Shown in pieces: positions 22,884 through 35,418 of a stretch of 64,000 nt of DNA (within the stretch, counting starts at the first letter, position 1; every line of letters starts with the position of its first letter). The notes under the pieces are model-generated. The model did not search any database. It had not been told where the DNA came from and was given only the letters and a program-made list of their open reading frames with translations. Origin of the DNA: Juglans regia (Eukaryota; Streptophyta; Magnoliopsida; Fagales; Juglandaceae). Position numbers and translations under genes: made by a program. The DNA lies in assembly GCF_001411555.2 (NCBI RefSeq), contig NC_049904.1:34533534-34597533 (forward strand), read 5' to 3'.

Positions 22884-24762
22884 ATAATAGTACAATAAAA
22901 ATATAGAAAATCTTTTTTTTTTTTTTTTTTTTGCTTTAAAAATAAGGCTTAAATTTGAAAAACCATACCGCCAAAATGTTAATTGGAAACCCAGAGTATT
23001 ATTTTCTGCAAAACTTCAAACAACTAATGGTTAGTCCTTGTCTGCATGTTTTTTTGATACCATCATAGATAGCATTTCAGATGTATTTCCCTTTGAAATA
23101 TAGATTTGCTTATATCTTGTTCTCACCTTTCTAAATTTCTGGAAAGTTCTATAATGCTTTCCGTGCTTCATCTGATGAGTTTCTCTTGATTATTTTGTCA
23201 CAGGTTGTTCATGGATTGAACCAAAGGAAAGTTGTATGCTTCTTAAATTTGAGAGCAGTTGTTCGATCTCGTGTCCATCCATTTATTGGGTTCAAATACT
23301 TGCAGCCAACGTTAACTATCCATAAGGAATGCTTATATGCTGCAGCTTACAATCAATAGATTCAGGGATTTCCTTGGCGTGTTCTTTTCAACAACTTGGC
23401 GTGATGAAATGGATGTTAAATTCTCAAAATCCCACCATAGTACTTGAGGACTAATATGTAAAAAATTCCACTCGACGACAAACATCAAGTGAACCTCTCT
23501 GCATGTGTAGCCAAGGAATTTTACATACCTCACAGCTAGCTCTACGGAGCCATACACTCAAAACTAAAACCAACAGAATACTCCTTTTTTTCTCAGGGCA
23601 GGTACTGAAGGGAATTGGGCGATACTTTTTTAGTTTTATTCTCAGGAGACCGGTAGGGGGTTGTGGCGGGAGGTAACAGCCGACGAGGAAATCTGAACCA
23701 TAGGTTTGTTGAGGGTGGCGGAGAAGTAAGGATAGAGAGAAAGGTCCCCTCTGGTAAACGCTTTGGGAGGATGAGAGGTGAGAGCCGAAGGGTAACCTCC
23801 ATTTACTATATAATTCTCTCTCTGTATATATAATATGAGTAATGAATATTAAAGCCTTATTTGATTTTGAGAGATGATCCAAGAATAGAATATTATGGTG
23901 CGTTCAAGCTTTATTTAAAGAACGTTTCTTGAGTTGAATGCATTATAATTTGACAAGAAAGATGTCCGTAGCTTTGGCACGCATGCCATTCATTGATAGA
24001 CTTACTATCCTATTATTATCTATCTACTATTTAAATATATTTCAAATTTTTTTATTATTTTTTTAAGTATTTTTTTAACATCTTTAATTATTAAAAAAAA
24101 TTAAAAATATATAAACTTTATTAAAACTCACTTCTTTAATCATTAAGTAAAATAAAAAATTAAAAAAAAATTAAATACAAAAAGAGTAGTAGATATGTAA
24201 AAATAAAATAATAAGCCTATCGTTATTCGCAAAATAATTGAGATATATTTTTTTTCAATGCATGTTAGGTCGGGTACCAAACATCACGTTGTTGCCTTGT
24301 AGCTTTCAAATTATAAAGAAAAAATATATTTACAATTATACACTGCATAAGAGACAATTATAAAATGGTCAGGCGCAATAAGAGACAATTATAATCAATT
24401 ATAGAGCCTGGGAAAATCCATAAAGGTGACACCTTAAATTGTCGATACATTCATCCGACCACTTGCATCAAACTACCCCCGCCGGCGGGGTTTGCCCAAA
24501 TACATGTGACGATCTCTATCCATTCCCATTTACTAATCCCTTTCTACTTTAAAAATATCATATCAATAATGTAGCAAATAATCGACATCAAACCAAAAAT
24601 TCAATTCAATTATTGTTCACGAGAGATATTTCACATTATGGGATTATATTATCATACTTGAAATCTAATGGATGATTGATTACGTAAGAGAAATCTCGGA
24701 ACTCGGAAGTATATATAAGAGAAATCTCGAGTCTCACCACAGGCAGCAAAACTAGCCACACG
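22884..24762. other. Intergenic region between the hAT remnant and cactin
   Basis: Contains poly(T) at 22913-22932. A possible decayed exon at about 23204-23360 on the plus strand follows a CACAG site (reads VVHGLNQRKVVCFLNLR) and has no recognised family. The minus-strand ORF at 23451-23882 has no protein features I recognise. The last few hundred bases before 24763 probably include the cactin 3' UTR. Confidence 0.4.
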
Positions 24763-27700
24763 TCACCTACGATAGCGGTAGCGTTTAAAGTTGAAATATA
24801 CATGCAAAATCCCACGTTCAAATGTGCATTTAAAGCCCTTCTTATGAGAATATTCCCATTCCTTGTCTACAATCCGAAAAGCCTGCAAATATTGATTTGA
24901 CGACTCGGTGCAATTAGCATATGAAACAATCAATCATCCACGGATTTACAACAATAATGTAAACCAACAGATCAAGAAAACTTACGATGTCCTCATAAGG
25001 TGGCCCTGCATGGAACCTTATAATACATGTCTCACCATTGCTCCCATCCTTCTCAAGAGTGTAAACTGGAGCCTTTGTCTTGTCAACAAGGTCTGGATAG
25101 AAGATATTAAATTTATAGCCTTGCACAATCTTGGGAGGTGGGTTGTCGTGATCATAGTGAGTCTGATTGTATTTATTCCACTCATATCCGGTGTGGACAC
25201 GATTGAAATATTTTGGCTTCCTTGGTCGGTACTTGTCATGCCACCAATACACCTGCGTCCATATTATAAGATCACAAGACTTCATAGGAGAGAAATGAGG
25301 GTAATGTGGTCAAATAGGTCTTCATTTTCTTCAAGGTTTTTACAATATTAAGGTAAAGATGGGGGGGGGGGAGAATTGCCAGAAAAGCCACCTGAGAGTC
25401 CAGGTTCACCTCAGCGCCAGATCCAAAAACTGCATCCCCTTCCTCAGTAGCTCCCATAGCTTTCATGGCCTTCAGCTCAAAATTATCTTCAGGTGGGGCT
25501 GGCTTTGATGCCAAAGCTTCTTGAATTCGTCTTTGTTGTTCTCTTACAACAGCCATACGTTTCAGTTCCTGTGAGTTTACCCAAGCATTTATTTGGTTGC
25601 CTCAAAGAAGAAATTTATTTACATGCACTTAAAAAGTAAATTGTTCTATAGACATTCTAACATGCATTTTTTTTCTGTTTTTTTTTTTTTTTTTTGGAGC
25701 TGATTTTGAGTCACAGGCTCATAATTGAATAATGACTGCATTGCCCAAGTAAACTTACAAGCGTAGCCCTGTCCTCTTCAGGGTCAATTGCATCTTCATT
25801 CTCATCACCATGCAACAGTTCTGGGGAAAATGAACCAGCCTCTTGTTCATCCTCATAAGTCTCTTCCTTAATGGGTTCTGGAGAGAATGCTTGAGCATCT
25901 AAGAAGGAAAAATAGTGAGTCCACCCTCATAGGAGCAATAGCATTGTAAATGGAGACAAATGACATCATGTGCGTACCATCAACATCATGCTCACTGTTG
26001 TCCTCTTTCAGTCCTAAATCAGGATCAGACTCTGATTTATTTTCATCCTCCAAAGGTTGCTCAAGGTGTTGCAGATGCTTGCGCAACATTTTAGCATGAA
26101 TTTCCTTCAAACAAGCCTGAATATGCAGCAAACAACCAGTAAGGTTGAGCTTATAACTTATATAAGATACAACGACATTGAAGGTCTGATGATAGATACC
26201 TTAGCCTTGTATATATGAAGGCGTTTAAGAACAGCCTCCCAGTACTCAACTACCTTAGCCGTCCCAGAACGCATCTGTGACTCAATCTGGGACTGTAATG
26301 CCTCTAGTTCCACATAAGTCTTTCCTTCCAAGAGACTCTTGACATCTGCTTCAATACTGGAATGCAAACCCCTCTCTTCAGCAAGCAACTCAACAGGAGG
26401 TTCTTCCCCACGAACCCTAGCACGATCCAGCGCGTCCTTTTTCTGAGCTTCAGCTAGCTCCCAGTCACAGACCACCAAAAGTGCCTGTTCAATTGCACAT
26501 ATCAGACATTTCCTAGTTACCCAACCAAATATAAAAATCCTTACATAGGTCATTAAAAGCTGTACTCTTCTAACTTTTGCATTTATAGTTTTTGAGCAGT
26601 GGCCTAATGGATAATTTCCATCAGAAACAATGCCAATAATCAAGTCAATCATGCATGGAAATTCAACTATCACGCAAAAAGAAGCAGATGCTACTTCATC
26701 GGAGTATCCTTTTCCATCATCATCAACCTACCAAATGAAGTCCTAGAGTATTCTAAAATCTGCCAAGCCTCAAGGCCCCGACTTCCGGGACTATCGTGAC
26801 ATCTGTCAAGCCCTATGACAGGAGATCAGTGAAACAACAATGCACACATGACTTGACACGAAATTGTCCCACATCACGTGCACGCAGATTAAACTTATCA
26901 GGATGGTCTTGATTGGAAAGATGAAAAAGATATATTGGAAAAGTTATTCAAACACACTCTCAAGGACTAGAAAGCCACTAAACAGAGACAGCAAAGGGAA
27001 CAGAATGATACCTCCCAGTACCCTACATGTGTTGGTGTCGCCCTGTCCAAGTCCAGATGCATTTTGATGTCATCACGAAGCTCTTCCATTTCTTTTACTG
27101 TCAGGCCCTGCACCATCATAGATGTCAAATGCCAATTTCAATAGTAGATACAGATAAAATAAAAATAGTAATTCGAGACTTACTGCTTGTAATTAATAAC
27201 AAGAGATGCAAAAAACTAAACAAAAAGAAAGAGTTCCCTTCCAGCTAACAATCCCACACAGAGAAACTGGAACCTCAGAACAAAAAGGGATATTTACCTT
27301 GAAAACCATGTATGGTTCATTTATTTCTATATCAAAATCATCAGAGCCATTGAGTTGCTTGTAGAGAATATCAATAGGCTTGGTACGCCCCTCGCGCAAT
27401 CTAATCTCTGACCTTACTTTGCTTTGATCAAAATGAAACTGTAGATGAAAATGTTTCACTCATATGGCAATTGGAAGAGAGATCGTACAAGTATGGCAAA
27501 GGAAGGAAAAGGTAAAAAAATACTGATGACAGCTCAGCACCACACCTCTTCTTCTTTCTTCTCCCAGTCCTGGAATTCAGCCCGGGCACGTTCTCTGGCT
27601 AACATTGCCTGAAGAAACAAAAGAATTACTAAACGTTATCACACCTGAACGTCAACCAAGTTTAAGTAAGGAAGAAACAAGAAACACAAATTCTATCTGC

Positions 27701-30700
27701 CAATAAATTTGAGAAGAAAACTCTTGAGGTATAATGCAATCCAATGTACCATTTCTTCCTCATGTTGTGCTTTTTCAATAGCCCTTTCCTCCCTTCGCTT
27801 TTTCACCTTTTCAATCTCTGCCTGCATTAAGAATTTAAGTAAATATGATAAAGTACCAGTGAAATAGAAAATTATGGCAGTACCAATGCATAGATCACAT
27901 CAATATGAAGCAGATCCAGAGTTTAAAAAAAAAAAAGAAAAAAAACATGGAGGGACTTTAAGCTCATCCTTTGCTCTCTTGCGATCCTTTAAGCTTCTAT
28001 TATTTCTCTCCCACCAAATACACCAATACATACATGAGCCATTCTCTAGATTGCTGCCACTTGTGAAATACTCGACTCAAACCAAGATAGCTCAACACAG
28101 CCTAACTTCCTACTCAACTCACCAAGAAATTTTAGTAATAAATCTTAAATCCAAAACCCAAGATTGAGACTTATCTACCCTCAGCCCTCAACAATGCAAA
28201 TCTACATCTGTAAAGGCATGTATTTTTTTATAAGTTGAAAATGCATATATAATAAATCCATATTTTGCACAAAATTACACCTTAAGTTTATAAAAACGTG
28301 GGAATAAAATCAGTATTTAAAAAGTGAGGGGGTTGGTGTACTAGAGAGGTGAACAGGGCCTATGGAGTGAGGATTTGGAAGCACATTAGACGAGGGTGGG
28401 GGGTGTTTACTCGCCATACCAAATTTGTGCTGGGTGAGGGTACTCGGATAAAATTTTGGAGGGACATATGGTTTGGGGAGGAGGCTCTAATGGACTCTTT
28501 TCCATCCGTCTTTCGGTTGGCTTGTGACCAAGAAGCTTCAGTGGCGGACATTTCTAGGAGTTTCTCCACAAATCAAAGCCGTGTAGAAGATGGTCTCTAT
28601 CTGCATAATGTGGTGCATATGACAAGAGTGCAACGATTGGACATTTGAAGATAAGGAGAGGACACTAGAGGAGCTTCGATTTTTATTTTTCCGTACTTTC
28701 TTTCTTTGGGCCATAGCTATAGATTTTAATGGCCTTAATCTACATGATTTTCTTGTTTTCACTTCTGCAACCTAGATAGGTCTTGTCACTTGTATACCAT
28801 CTTGTGTACTTGGGCTTTGCCTATTCTTATCAATAATCTCGTTTACTTATCAAAAAAACAAAAAAGTCAGTATTTAAAAAGTTACAATACTAAAATTTTT
28901 CAACCATTCCTTCGTCTTTCTCCTGCCCCTTGAAATATTAATAACCCAAATTATAACTTCCATGTTTATAGTCTTCTAAATAGTCCTAGTGAGGTTTACT
29001 TGGGGGGAAAGAAGAATAGAAATTTTGAGGACGGTGAGAGCACGATGGAAGAGCTTAAAAACCTTCTTCTTCAATACTTTGTTCCTTGGGCAGCTGCTAT
29101 AGATTTTAATGGGTTGCGTTTTCATGAGTTCCTTGTATCTCTTCCAATTCCTACTTAGGTTTTTCTCTCCTCGATTAACATCCCATCTACTTGGGTAAGC
29201 CTTTGTGCTCTTTAATAAAAGTCTGAACACTTATAAAAAATAGTCATCTAAATCCTAATATGCCCCTTCTGATAGTTATTCAAAAAATTTCAACAATTGT
29301 TGACAGAGAGGTAACCGGTCACCACCATAAGAAGTCTTAACAAAGACCACCAAGGGCTTGAGAATCATAAAGAAAATGAATGCATCAAAATGTGAATAAC
29401 ACGCAGTGAAGAAAACTTGGAGTACAATTCGTACCATCCTTTCTCTTTGTCTCTTTTTTTCAGCTTTGACTGAAAACATATCTAGCGGTACACCTTGGGA
29501 AACATCACGCTCAATCTTCTTACTCCACACAAATCTGATGATCAAACATATGAAGTCAAATGTAATCATTTTTTGATAAGGAAAATCAATTTAATTGAAA
29601 AGACACTTATGGAGATGAAGTCAAATGTAATCATTACACGAACTGAATCTTTGCCACTAATCTATACAGTCAATTCATCATGTATGAGATTACTAGTGTA
29701 GTCAATTCACATAAGATATGAATTGTATTCCTATGGTTAACATACATATCAGAAGCAGTTTCAACCCACCCGAAGGAAAAAGTAGATAAACAAGAAAACC
29801 AATTTTAATCTCCAGACAATAACTTTCGGATCATAAATAACAACTGTCAATAACATACAACCATGCCCATACTTCTGCCACATTATAATTACAATAAAAA
29901 CAATTCCTCATTCTGCAGTAAACAAATTTTGCCATTATAGTCATAAAATCAAGAGTAATGCTGGATACAGTCCTAGGGTATACAAGCCTTGCGTGCTCCC
30001 TTTGAAAAAAAAGTTTGGTCCACTATTAAAAAATGATTTTGGCATGCGGGTCTCAGATTTAGTCACTTTTTCAAAGGGAGTGGACGGGACGTGCACACCC
30101 TAGTACTGCAAATATCATTTCTCTAAAATCAATGCTGAAAAAAATTGGAAACTCAATGCCAAACTTACCCCAACATAAGTTTTGCTACTAGTAAGCCTTG
30201 TGTGTCAACACACCACTTATTATGGAACCCATTATATTTATAAAAAAGTTAAAACACCAATAATTTTTCATAATTGTTGGGCCTACTTCTGTGATGTGTT
30301 GGGTGTGTCATAAAATATGTTTGCAAATATATTTTTATTAAAAAATAAACTTCGAATTCGTATTGAGATCCCCCAATTTAATTTCACATTTCCTAGTCTT
30401 GCAGCTACCAATCTCCACTATAGAAGCCTGGCCCCAACAGAAAGATATGCATAAAAGAGTTATTTTTCCTTCTTCATTGTTAATAAAATGACTGAGTTTA
30501 GTCCGAAAAATGTTTCCAGGCACAGAACCTTATGCTTAAAAGTTGCAGATTATCGTTAAGCATAACTTTCCACTATAGCATAAAGTTGAGAGTTCAATTG
30601 GAATCATGAGCAAGGTAAGTATCCAAATGAAGAAATTTAAAGCAACAGAAAAAAAGAACTAACTTCTCGTTGAGGTTGGAATCACCGAAGGGATTCGAAT

Positions 30701-31205
30701 CATTCGAATAACCAGAGACCGTCTGAGCCTTCAACTTCTTCGCAGCTCGCATTGCCTAGCCAATTAAAAAGAAGGAATAGGTAAAATCAAGAAATCAAAA
30801 AAGGCCAAAACGACGAAAGCAGAAATAGAGATGCGGGCAAAAATCACAAACCTTCTTCTTCGCCTTCTTAGCCAAGTACTCCGTGATTTTTTCTTCCGTG
30901 ATATTTCTGGAGGATGTCTTCTTCCGCTTGCTTTGCCCACGTTCATCGTCGCTACCGTAGGAATCATCTTCTTCTTCGGAGTCCCGATTACGCGAAGAGC
31001 TCCGACGTATTCTGCCACCGATTCTGTCCCTGCGCTTTCCGGAGCCTCGCGGGTCCGGAGAAGAGTCGTAGGACTCGGATTCGGATTCCGAGCGTTCGGG
31101 CGGTCTGCTTCTGCGTGTCTTCGAGGACGAAGACCTTTTTTCCTTGTTGCTCCTACTGCTCCCCATTGATTTGTTTTTGCGCGAGGTTTCCGCTTCGCTC
31201 GGCAT
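24763..31205 (-). CDS. CTN: Cactin (spliceosome-associated protein), 13 exons
   Basis: Exons in transcript order: 31205-30852, 30755-30664, 29534-29435, 27821-27750, 27608-27546, 27438-27298, 27107-27012, 26484-26200, 26116-25978, 25898-25759, 25568-25392, 25252-24986, 24882-24763. All junctions are GT-AG and keep phase, giving 681 residues, close to other plant cactins. The N-terminus (about 110 residues) is an RS/KR/E-rich low-complexity region. NPFGDSNL follows, then charged helices, the conserved middle domain (KTYVELEALQSQIESQMRSG) and the C-terminal CactinC domain (YWWHDKYRPRKPKYFNRVHTG, then FERGILHVYFNFKRYRYRR at the stop). Cactin acts in nuclear speckles in pre-mRNA splicing and is essential in Arabidopsis embryos. 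Intron 3 (27822-29434) carries LINE remnants. Confidence 0.95.
28340..28862 (+). mobile_element. 3' fragment of an L1-type LINE in cactin intron 3
   Basis: Plus-strand translation from about 28349 reads GVRIWKHIRRGWGVFTRHTK and then FWRDIWFGEEALMDSFPSVF, a block typical of the C-terminal part of plant LINE reverse-transcriptase ORFs. The fragment ends in the tail word TTACTTATC followed by an A-rich run at 28852-28866. Antisense to the host gene and truncated at its 5' end. Confidence 0.75.
28975..29250 (+). mobile_element. Second LINE 3' tail in cactin intron 3
   Basis: Shares with the neighbouring LINE fragment the pattern GCTATAGATTTTAATGG, a CATGA(T/G)TT(C/T) block, ATCTACTTGGG and a terminal CTTAT-A-rich end (29230-29245). 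No coding block remains. It looks like a related, independently truncated insertion. Confidence 0.6.
29952..30124. mobile_element. MITE copy A in cactin intron 2
   Basis: About 170 bp. One arm has AGTAATGCTGGATACAGTCC, the other GTACTGCAAATATCATTTCT, with an inner inverted pair (CCTAGGGT...CACCCTAG; CTCCCTTTGAAA...TTTCAAAGGGAG). The same element in the opposite orientation lies at 36282-36453. Confidence 0.75.
30853..31205 (-). other. RS/E-rich N-terminal low-complexity exon of cactin
   Basis: Exon 1 encodes mostly S, R, K, E and D, including a SESESES-like run and RRSSSRNR. Such regions bring splicing factors to speckles. The opposite-strand ORFs here (30831-31282) are shadows of this biased composition. 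Confidence 0.7.
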
Positions 31206-33060
31206 GGCAGGGAGGTGTTGGATTGATTTCGCTTGACGCTGTGATGGGTTTATATGATTTGGGCCGGGGTATTTTAGATTAGGTGTTCGGAGCTGGGCCC
31301 AATTTCGAAGATATTTTTATCTCGTTATCCTTACCTTTTTTGGTGAATGAATCTTTGAAGTTATTTTGCTTTTTTTTTTTTTTTTGAAGGGCAATTTGAT
31401 GACGAATAAAAAGGGAAAAAGATCTTCATAGTTCATAAAAGTGCCGCGCGCGATGACTAATTGAATGTTGAGTTAAAAGGGGATGATAAATTTATAAATA
31501 AAATTTTTATATACTGTCATTTGTGTATATTTTTTATGTATTTTATTAATATGATTAATTGTATTATTTTTTTAATATAAAATAATTTATTTAGTCAATT
31601 ATATCAGTATAATGCACAAGAAATGCATAAAAATAATTGTATATAACAGAATTTATTTATAACTAATAGTTAAATAATTTATAAATAATAATAAAATAAT
31701 TTAAATTATAATATTTTATTGAGTTCTGAAAATAAAAAAGTTGGAAAAATTATTATCAGTTTATGGGCCCATCGTCCACATTAAATGCTCTCGAAGATTT
31801 TGGTGATTGGGTGCTTCGAAACGCTTGCAAAGGAGTCGGTATAGGACCCATTGGCATCAGTCTAAAGAGGTGAACCTTTGTGCTCTCCTTATGCTTGAGA
31901 AGCTTGACAGTACCAGCGCCTCTCTCTCCCACTAGTTATCATTGTTATTGAAACGGTAGAGCTTTGATTTCATATCCAAGATGGGGTCTACGTTCTCCTC
32001 TCCGATGGAGACTGCAACCTCCCTGAGCTTAACAATCTGAGCTTCGTCGACGCCACCGGGATCAAACTCTCATCTGACGATTAGTGAATAGGTGGTGCTA
32101 GGTATGACCGAAAGAAAAGGAGAAAATGGAAGATAATTTCTTTATGAGAGGAAGAGAGGGACACGAGATTCGAAGGGGGAGATCAGAGAGTGGTGATATT
32201 GGTTTTTTATTTTCTAACTGGATTTTTGAAAACATGAGAAAAAGTAAGCTAAGCGGGGTTGAACTCATTTTCTTCCAATGTTGCTGTATATTTTTCATCT
32301 TCTTGTAGAGTATAGAGTTGACTTTTCGGATTTGAGAACTCTTCTATCTCTATGGATTGATGAAGTAGCTTTCAAGGAAAGCCTCGGTCTAAATAACACT
32401 TGTGACACACCTCAACCTATTTAAAGAAAAATCTATAGAAATTGCCCACTTCAAAAGAAGCACATCCATTAAAAAAGGGAAGAAAATGATAAGAAAGAGA
32501 GAAATAAAATTTGCATTAATTTTCTAGATGACTCAATGCTAGAGCCCTTGGGTCATACTTAAAAGAGATGACCCCTATATGAGCCCAAGTGACACACTAG
32601 AAAACATATAAGAAAATAAAATTAAGGCCCAAATTCATGAATAGTCAAAATTAAATTTATTTTATATTATTTTATTTTTATATAATAAAAAATAGTTATT
32701 TTAATATAGAAACTTATGTGAATGAAATAGTTAAAAATTAAAGTTATCTTAAATTCATAAAAAAAAAAATATTTTAGCTTTAACTAATCCAATGAGAGTT
32801 CTACAAGGAGTTTGTTTTCAATTTGATCCTCCCTTGTTGAGTTGCTGAGACAATAGTGGTAAGAGATAAAAATTTAGAATTTCAGTCTCCTTGTTTAATT
32901 ACTTGGGGGGACGAGAACGCAGATTCTGCATTCACCTAATACTTGGGATTTTCAAATTGTTGTTTAGTTTGATTTAAGTGTGCTTTTCGTTGATAAGTTA
33001 GCGTTCGAATTGGAATGTAAAGTACAATGCTTTGATCTTTAATATAGTGGGTATTAATTT
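31206..33060. other. Intergenic region upstream of cactin
   Basis: 31206-31300 is probably the cactin 5' UTR/promoter. Beyond this the DNA is AT-rich. A partly gene-like plus-strand patch at about 31745-32100 (reads NLSFVDATGIKLSSDD) is not recognised and may be the decayed 5' end of the adjoining helicase pseudogene or another remnant. Confidence 0.4.
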
Positions 33061-34875
33061 GATGAAGGTTACCACGGGTGAAACGCCATATACGTCTGCG
33101 ACTACTTTTGAGGATTTCACCAGAGCTGTTGAAGGGCTTGTATGTGGAGATGAAATTTCAGAAGCCAAGTAAAATTCAAGCGATCGATCAGCTTGCCCAT
33201 GATTTTAACTCCACCGTACAAAGATTTGATAGCTCAGGCACATAATGGTTCTGGTAAGGCTACTTGCTTTGTCCTTGGGATGTTGAGTCGCATTGATCCG
33301 AAGCTGATGGCTCCTCAGGCACTGTGTCTGTCCTACGAGAGAGTTGGCTAGCTATTCAGGTCTATAGTTTTATCTCTTTACATTCTAAATTTGTTTATGC
33401 TTGATGCTTGGTTTGATTTGATTTTTTTTTTTAATATTTATTTTGATGGTATCTCTTGAAAGTGCAGGAATTAATTTTGTTGGAAGAACATTGTCATATT
33501 TGTTTTCTGCATCTTTAATTTCAAATCTCAACAAACTGAAAACAACCTTACATGAAATATGCTTTGGTCTCTTTGAAATTTAAACCAATATGCTTGTTGA
33601 ATTTAATGATTTTTAACCATAGTGTATCTATTCTACCATGAAAACAATACTTCACTTGTCTGATCAGGATCAGAACAATATAGCAAAATAAGATCAGAAA
33701 ACTTATTGATTTGCTTTTATTTGTGTAATATCTCTTAACAAAGTTAATGGTGCAAATCTGGCAGAATTTGGAAGTTCTCCGGTAAACACAGGTATAAATT
33801 CGGAGTGTGCCGTGCCTATAGACAGCAAAAATTAGGTACCAATATCAAAACAACCACCTGTCTCAGCACAAGTAGTCATTGGAACTCCTGGTGCAATCAG
33901 GAAGTGGATGTCCAGTAGGAAATTGGGCGTTAGTTCCATCAAGATTCTTGTTTTTTGACGAGGCTGATCACATGCTAGCTGAGGTAAATTTATGCTTTTG
34001 ATAATGTTTAAATCCAATTAAATACGAAGTTATGGTTGATTTATCTGAACTACTTTTCTTGATTTGGTTTGTGTCATTTACTCTTTTGTTTGCTTAATAT
34101 TAACTGCAGAAAATTCTAAAATGAACCGTCCGTCTTGATTAAGATTAATCATGGGGTAATAGAGCTGAGGTTATGCAGTGATCATTGTTATTTATCATTA
34201 ATTACTAATTTTTTATGTAGCAAGGTAGTTTCTTTTTCATATTCACTTTCACTGATATAGTTCATTATCACATTGTACATATTACTATGACGTTTAGATA
34301 GACGATACATAGGATTAAAGTTGTTACCGTCTTGCTTTTTCTAATGCCTCACTAACTCAATGAAGCTAGCCCTTTTTTTTTTGGTTCTCGGTTGTTGACC
34401 AAGTTGCATTCATGGAAATACATAAGCGTCTCCATATTACTTATTAATGTTATCCTTGGTTAGTGACAGGGAATTAGTAGATAATGAGGGATGACAGGGA
34501 CAATTCTTTAGTCTTTTGGTTTGGGTGGAAGGTGGGGGGGGTTCATGGATCATCCTTCTTCGGACTAATGTAATATTGCTCAATCATATCCCTAATTAAC
34601 TAAATATGAATTCCAATCAAGCAGAACTTCATCAAGCTCTGTTTAAATAATGTAGAATATAATTATATACACATATGTAGGGACATGTTAAATCCTTGTA
34701 ATGATTATTTACTACCAACCTGCATATAGATGATTTAAAAGTATGTAATATTTTATTCTCTCATAACGTATTAGTTATTTTCGATTGTTCATTTAATTAA
34801 TATGTAGGATGGATCATTTAAAGATGATTCCTTGAAAATAAACAAGGAAATCGAAAGAATTAGTTCTCACTGCCA
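33061..34875 (+). pseudogene. DEAD-box RNA helicase pseudogene (LOS4/RH38-like)
   Basis: Three exon-like blocks match the N-terminal half of plant DEAD-box helicase 38 (LOS4, mRNA export). 33061-33352 has ETPYTSATTFEDF, QAHNGSGK (Walker A) and the TREL motif region, with frame changes and stops. 33763-33987 has SECAVPIDS, PPVSAQVVIGTPGAIRKW and FDEADHMLAE (DEAD box), ending at a GTAAAT donor. 34808-34875 has DGSFKDDSLKI and ERISSHC after a TGTAG acceptor. Introns are retained, so it arose by DNA duplication, not retroposition. The helicase C-terminal half is missing. No full reading frame exists. Confidence 0.87.
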
Positions 34876-35418
34876 TGTTTGTGCAACTAACGTCCTTTGT
34901 GTGTATACTCAATGAGCCTCATGTGTTCTTCTTGATGTTGTGTTTATATTTCTTTGTGACATATTAAGGTCTCTCTCTTGTATATGTCATGTGTAATTAA
35001 TTAGTCATGCCTTTTGCCATTCTCAATAGAGAATGATATCAAAGGTAGGTAATAAGTTCCCGGATATACACACATTTATCAAATATTTTAAAAAATTTGT
35101 TTGCTTAAAGTCACGAGAGGTTAAAGAATATAAGAAAAAATTTTAATTTGTTTAAGTTATTTATTTATTTTAAATTTGGTATATAAGATACGCATCCAGA
35201 GCAGATATGAAAAGGAGAGGAGAGGAGAGTAGTAATGTCGTGAAATTGATATTTAAGATTAATAATGAGTTACTAACATTACTCATTGCAACAAGAACTG
35301 GCGTAATGATGTATAGCACTAACCTGTACAGATGAAAACGAATTATACCAATCTTATACAATGAACAATCGAGAAGTGATGTTCCTCAACATTCAAGTAT
35401 ACAACAATTCATGTCAAT
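34876..35418. other. Intergenic region between the helicase pseudogene and VPS37
   Basis: AT-rich; the part nearest 35419 is probably the VPS37 3' UTR. No gene seen. Confidence 0.5.

Noticed and set aside
30831..31282. Plus-strand ORFs over the first cactin exon
   Set aside because: Shadows of the RS-rich exon on the opposite strand.
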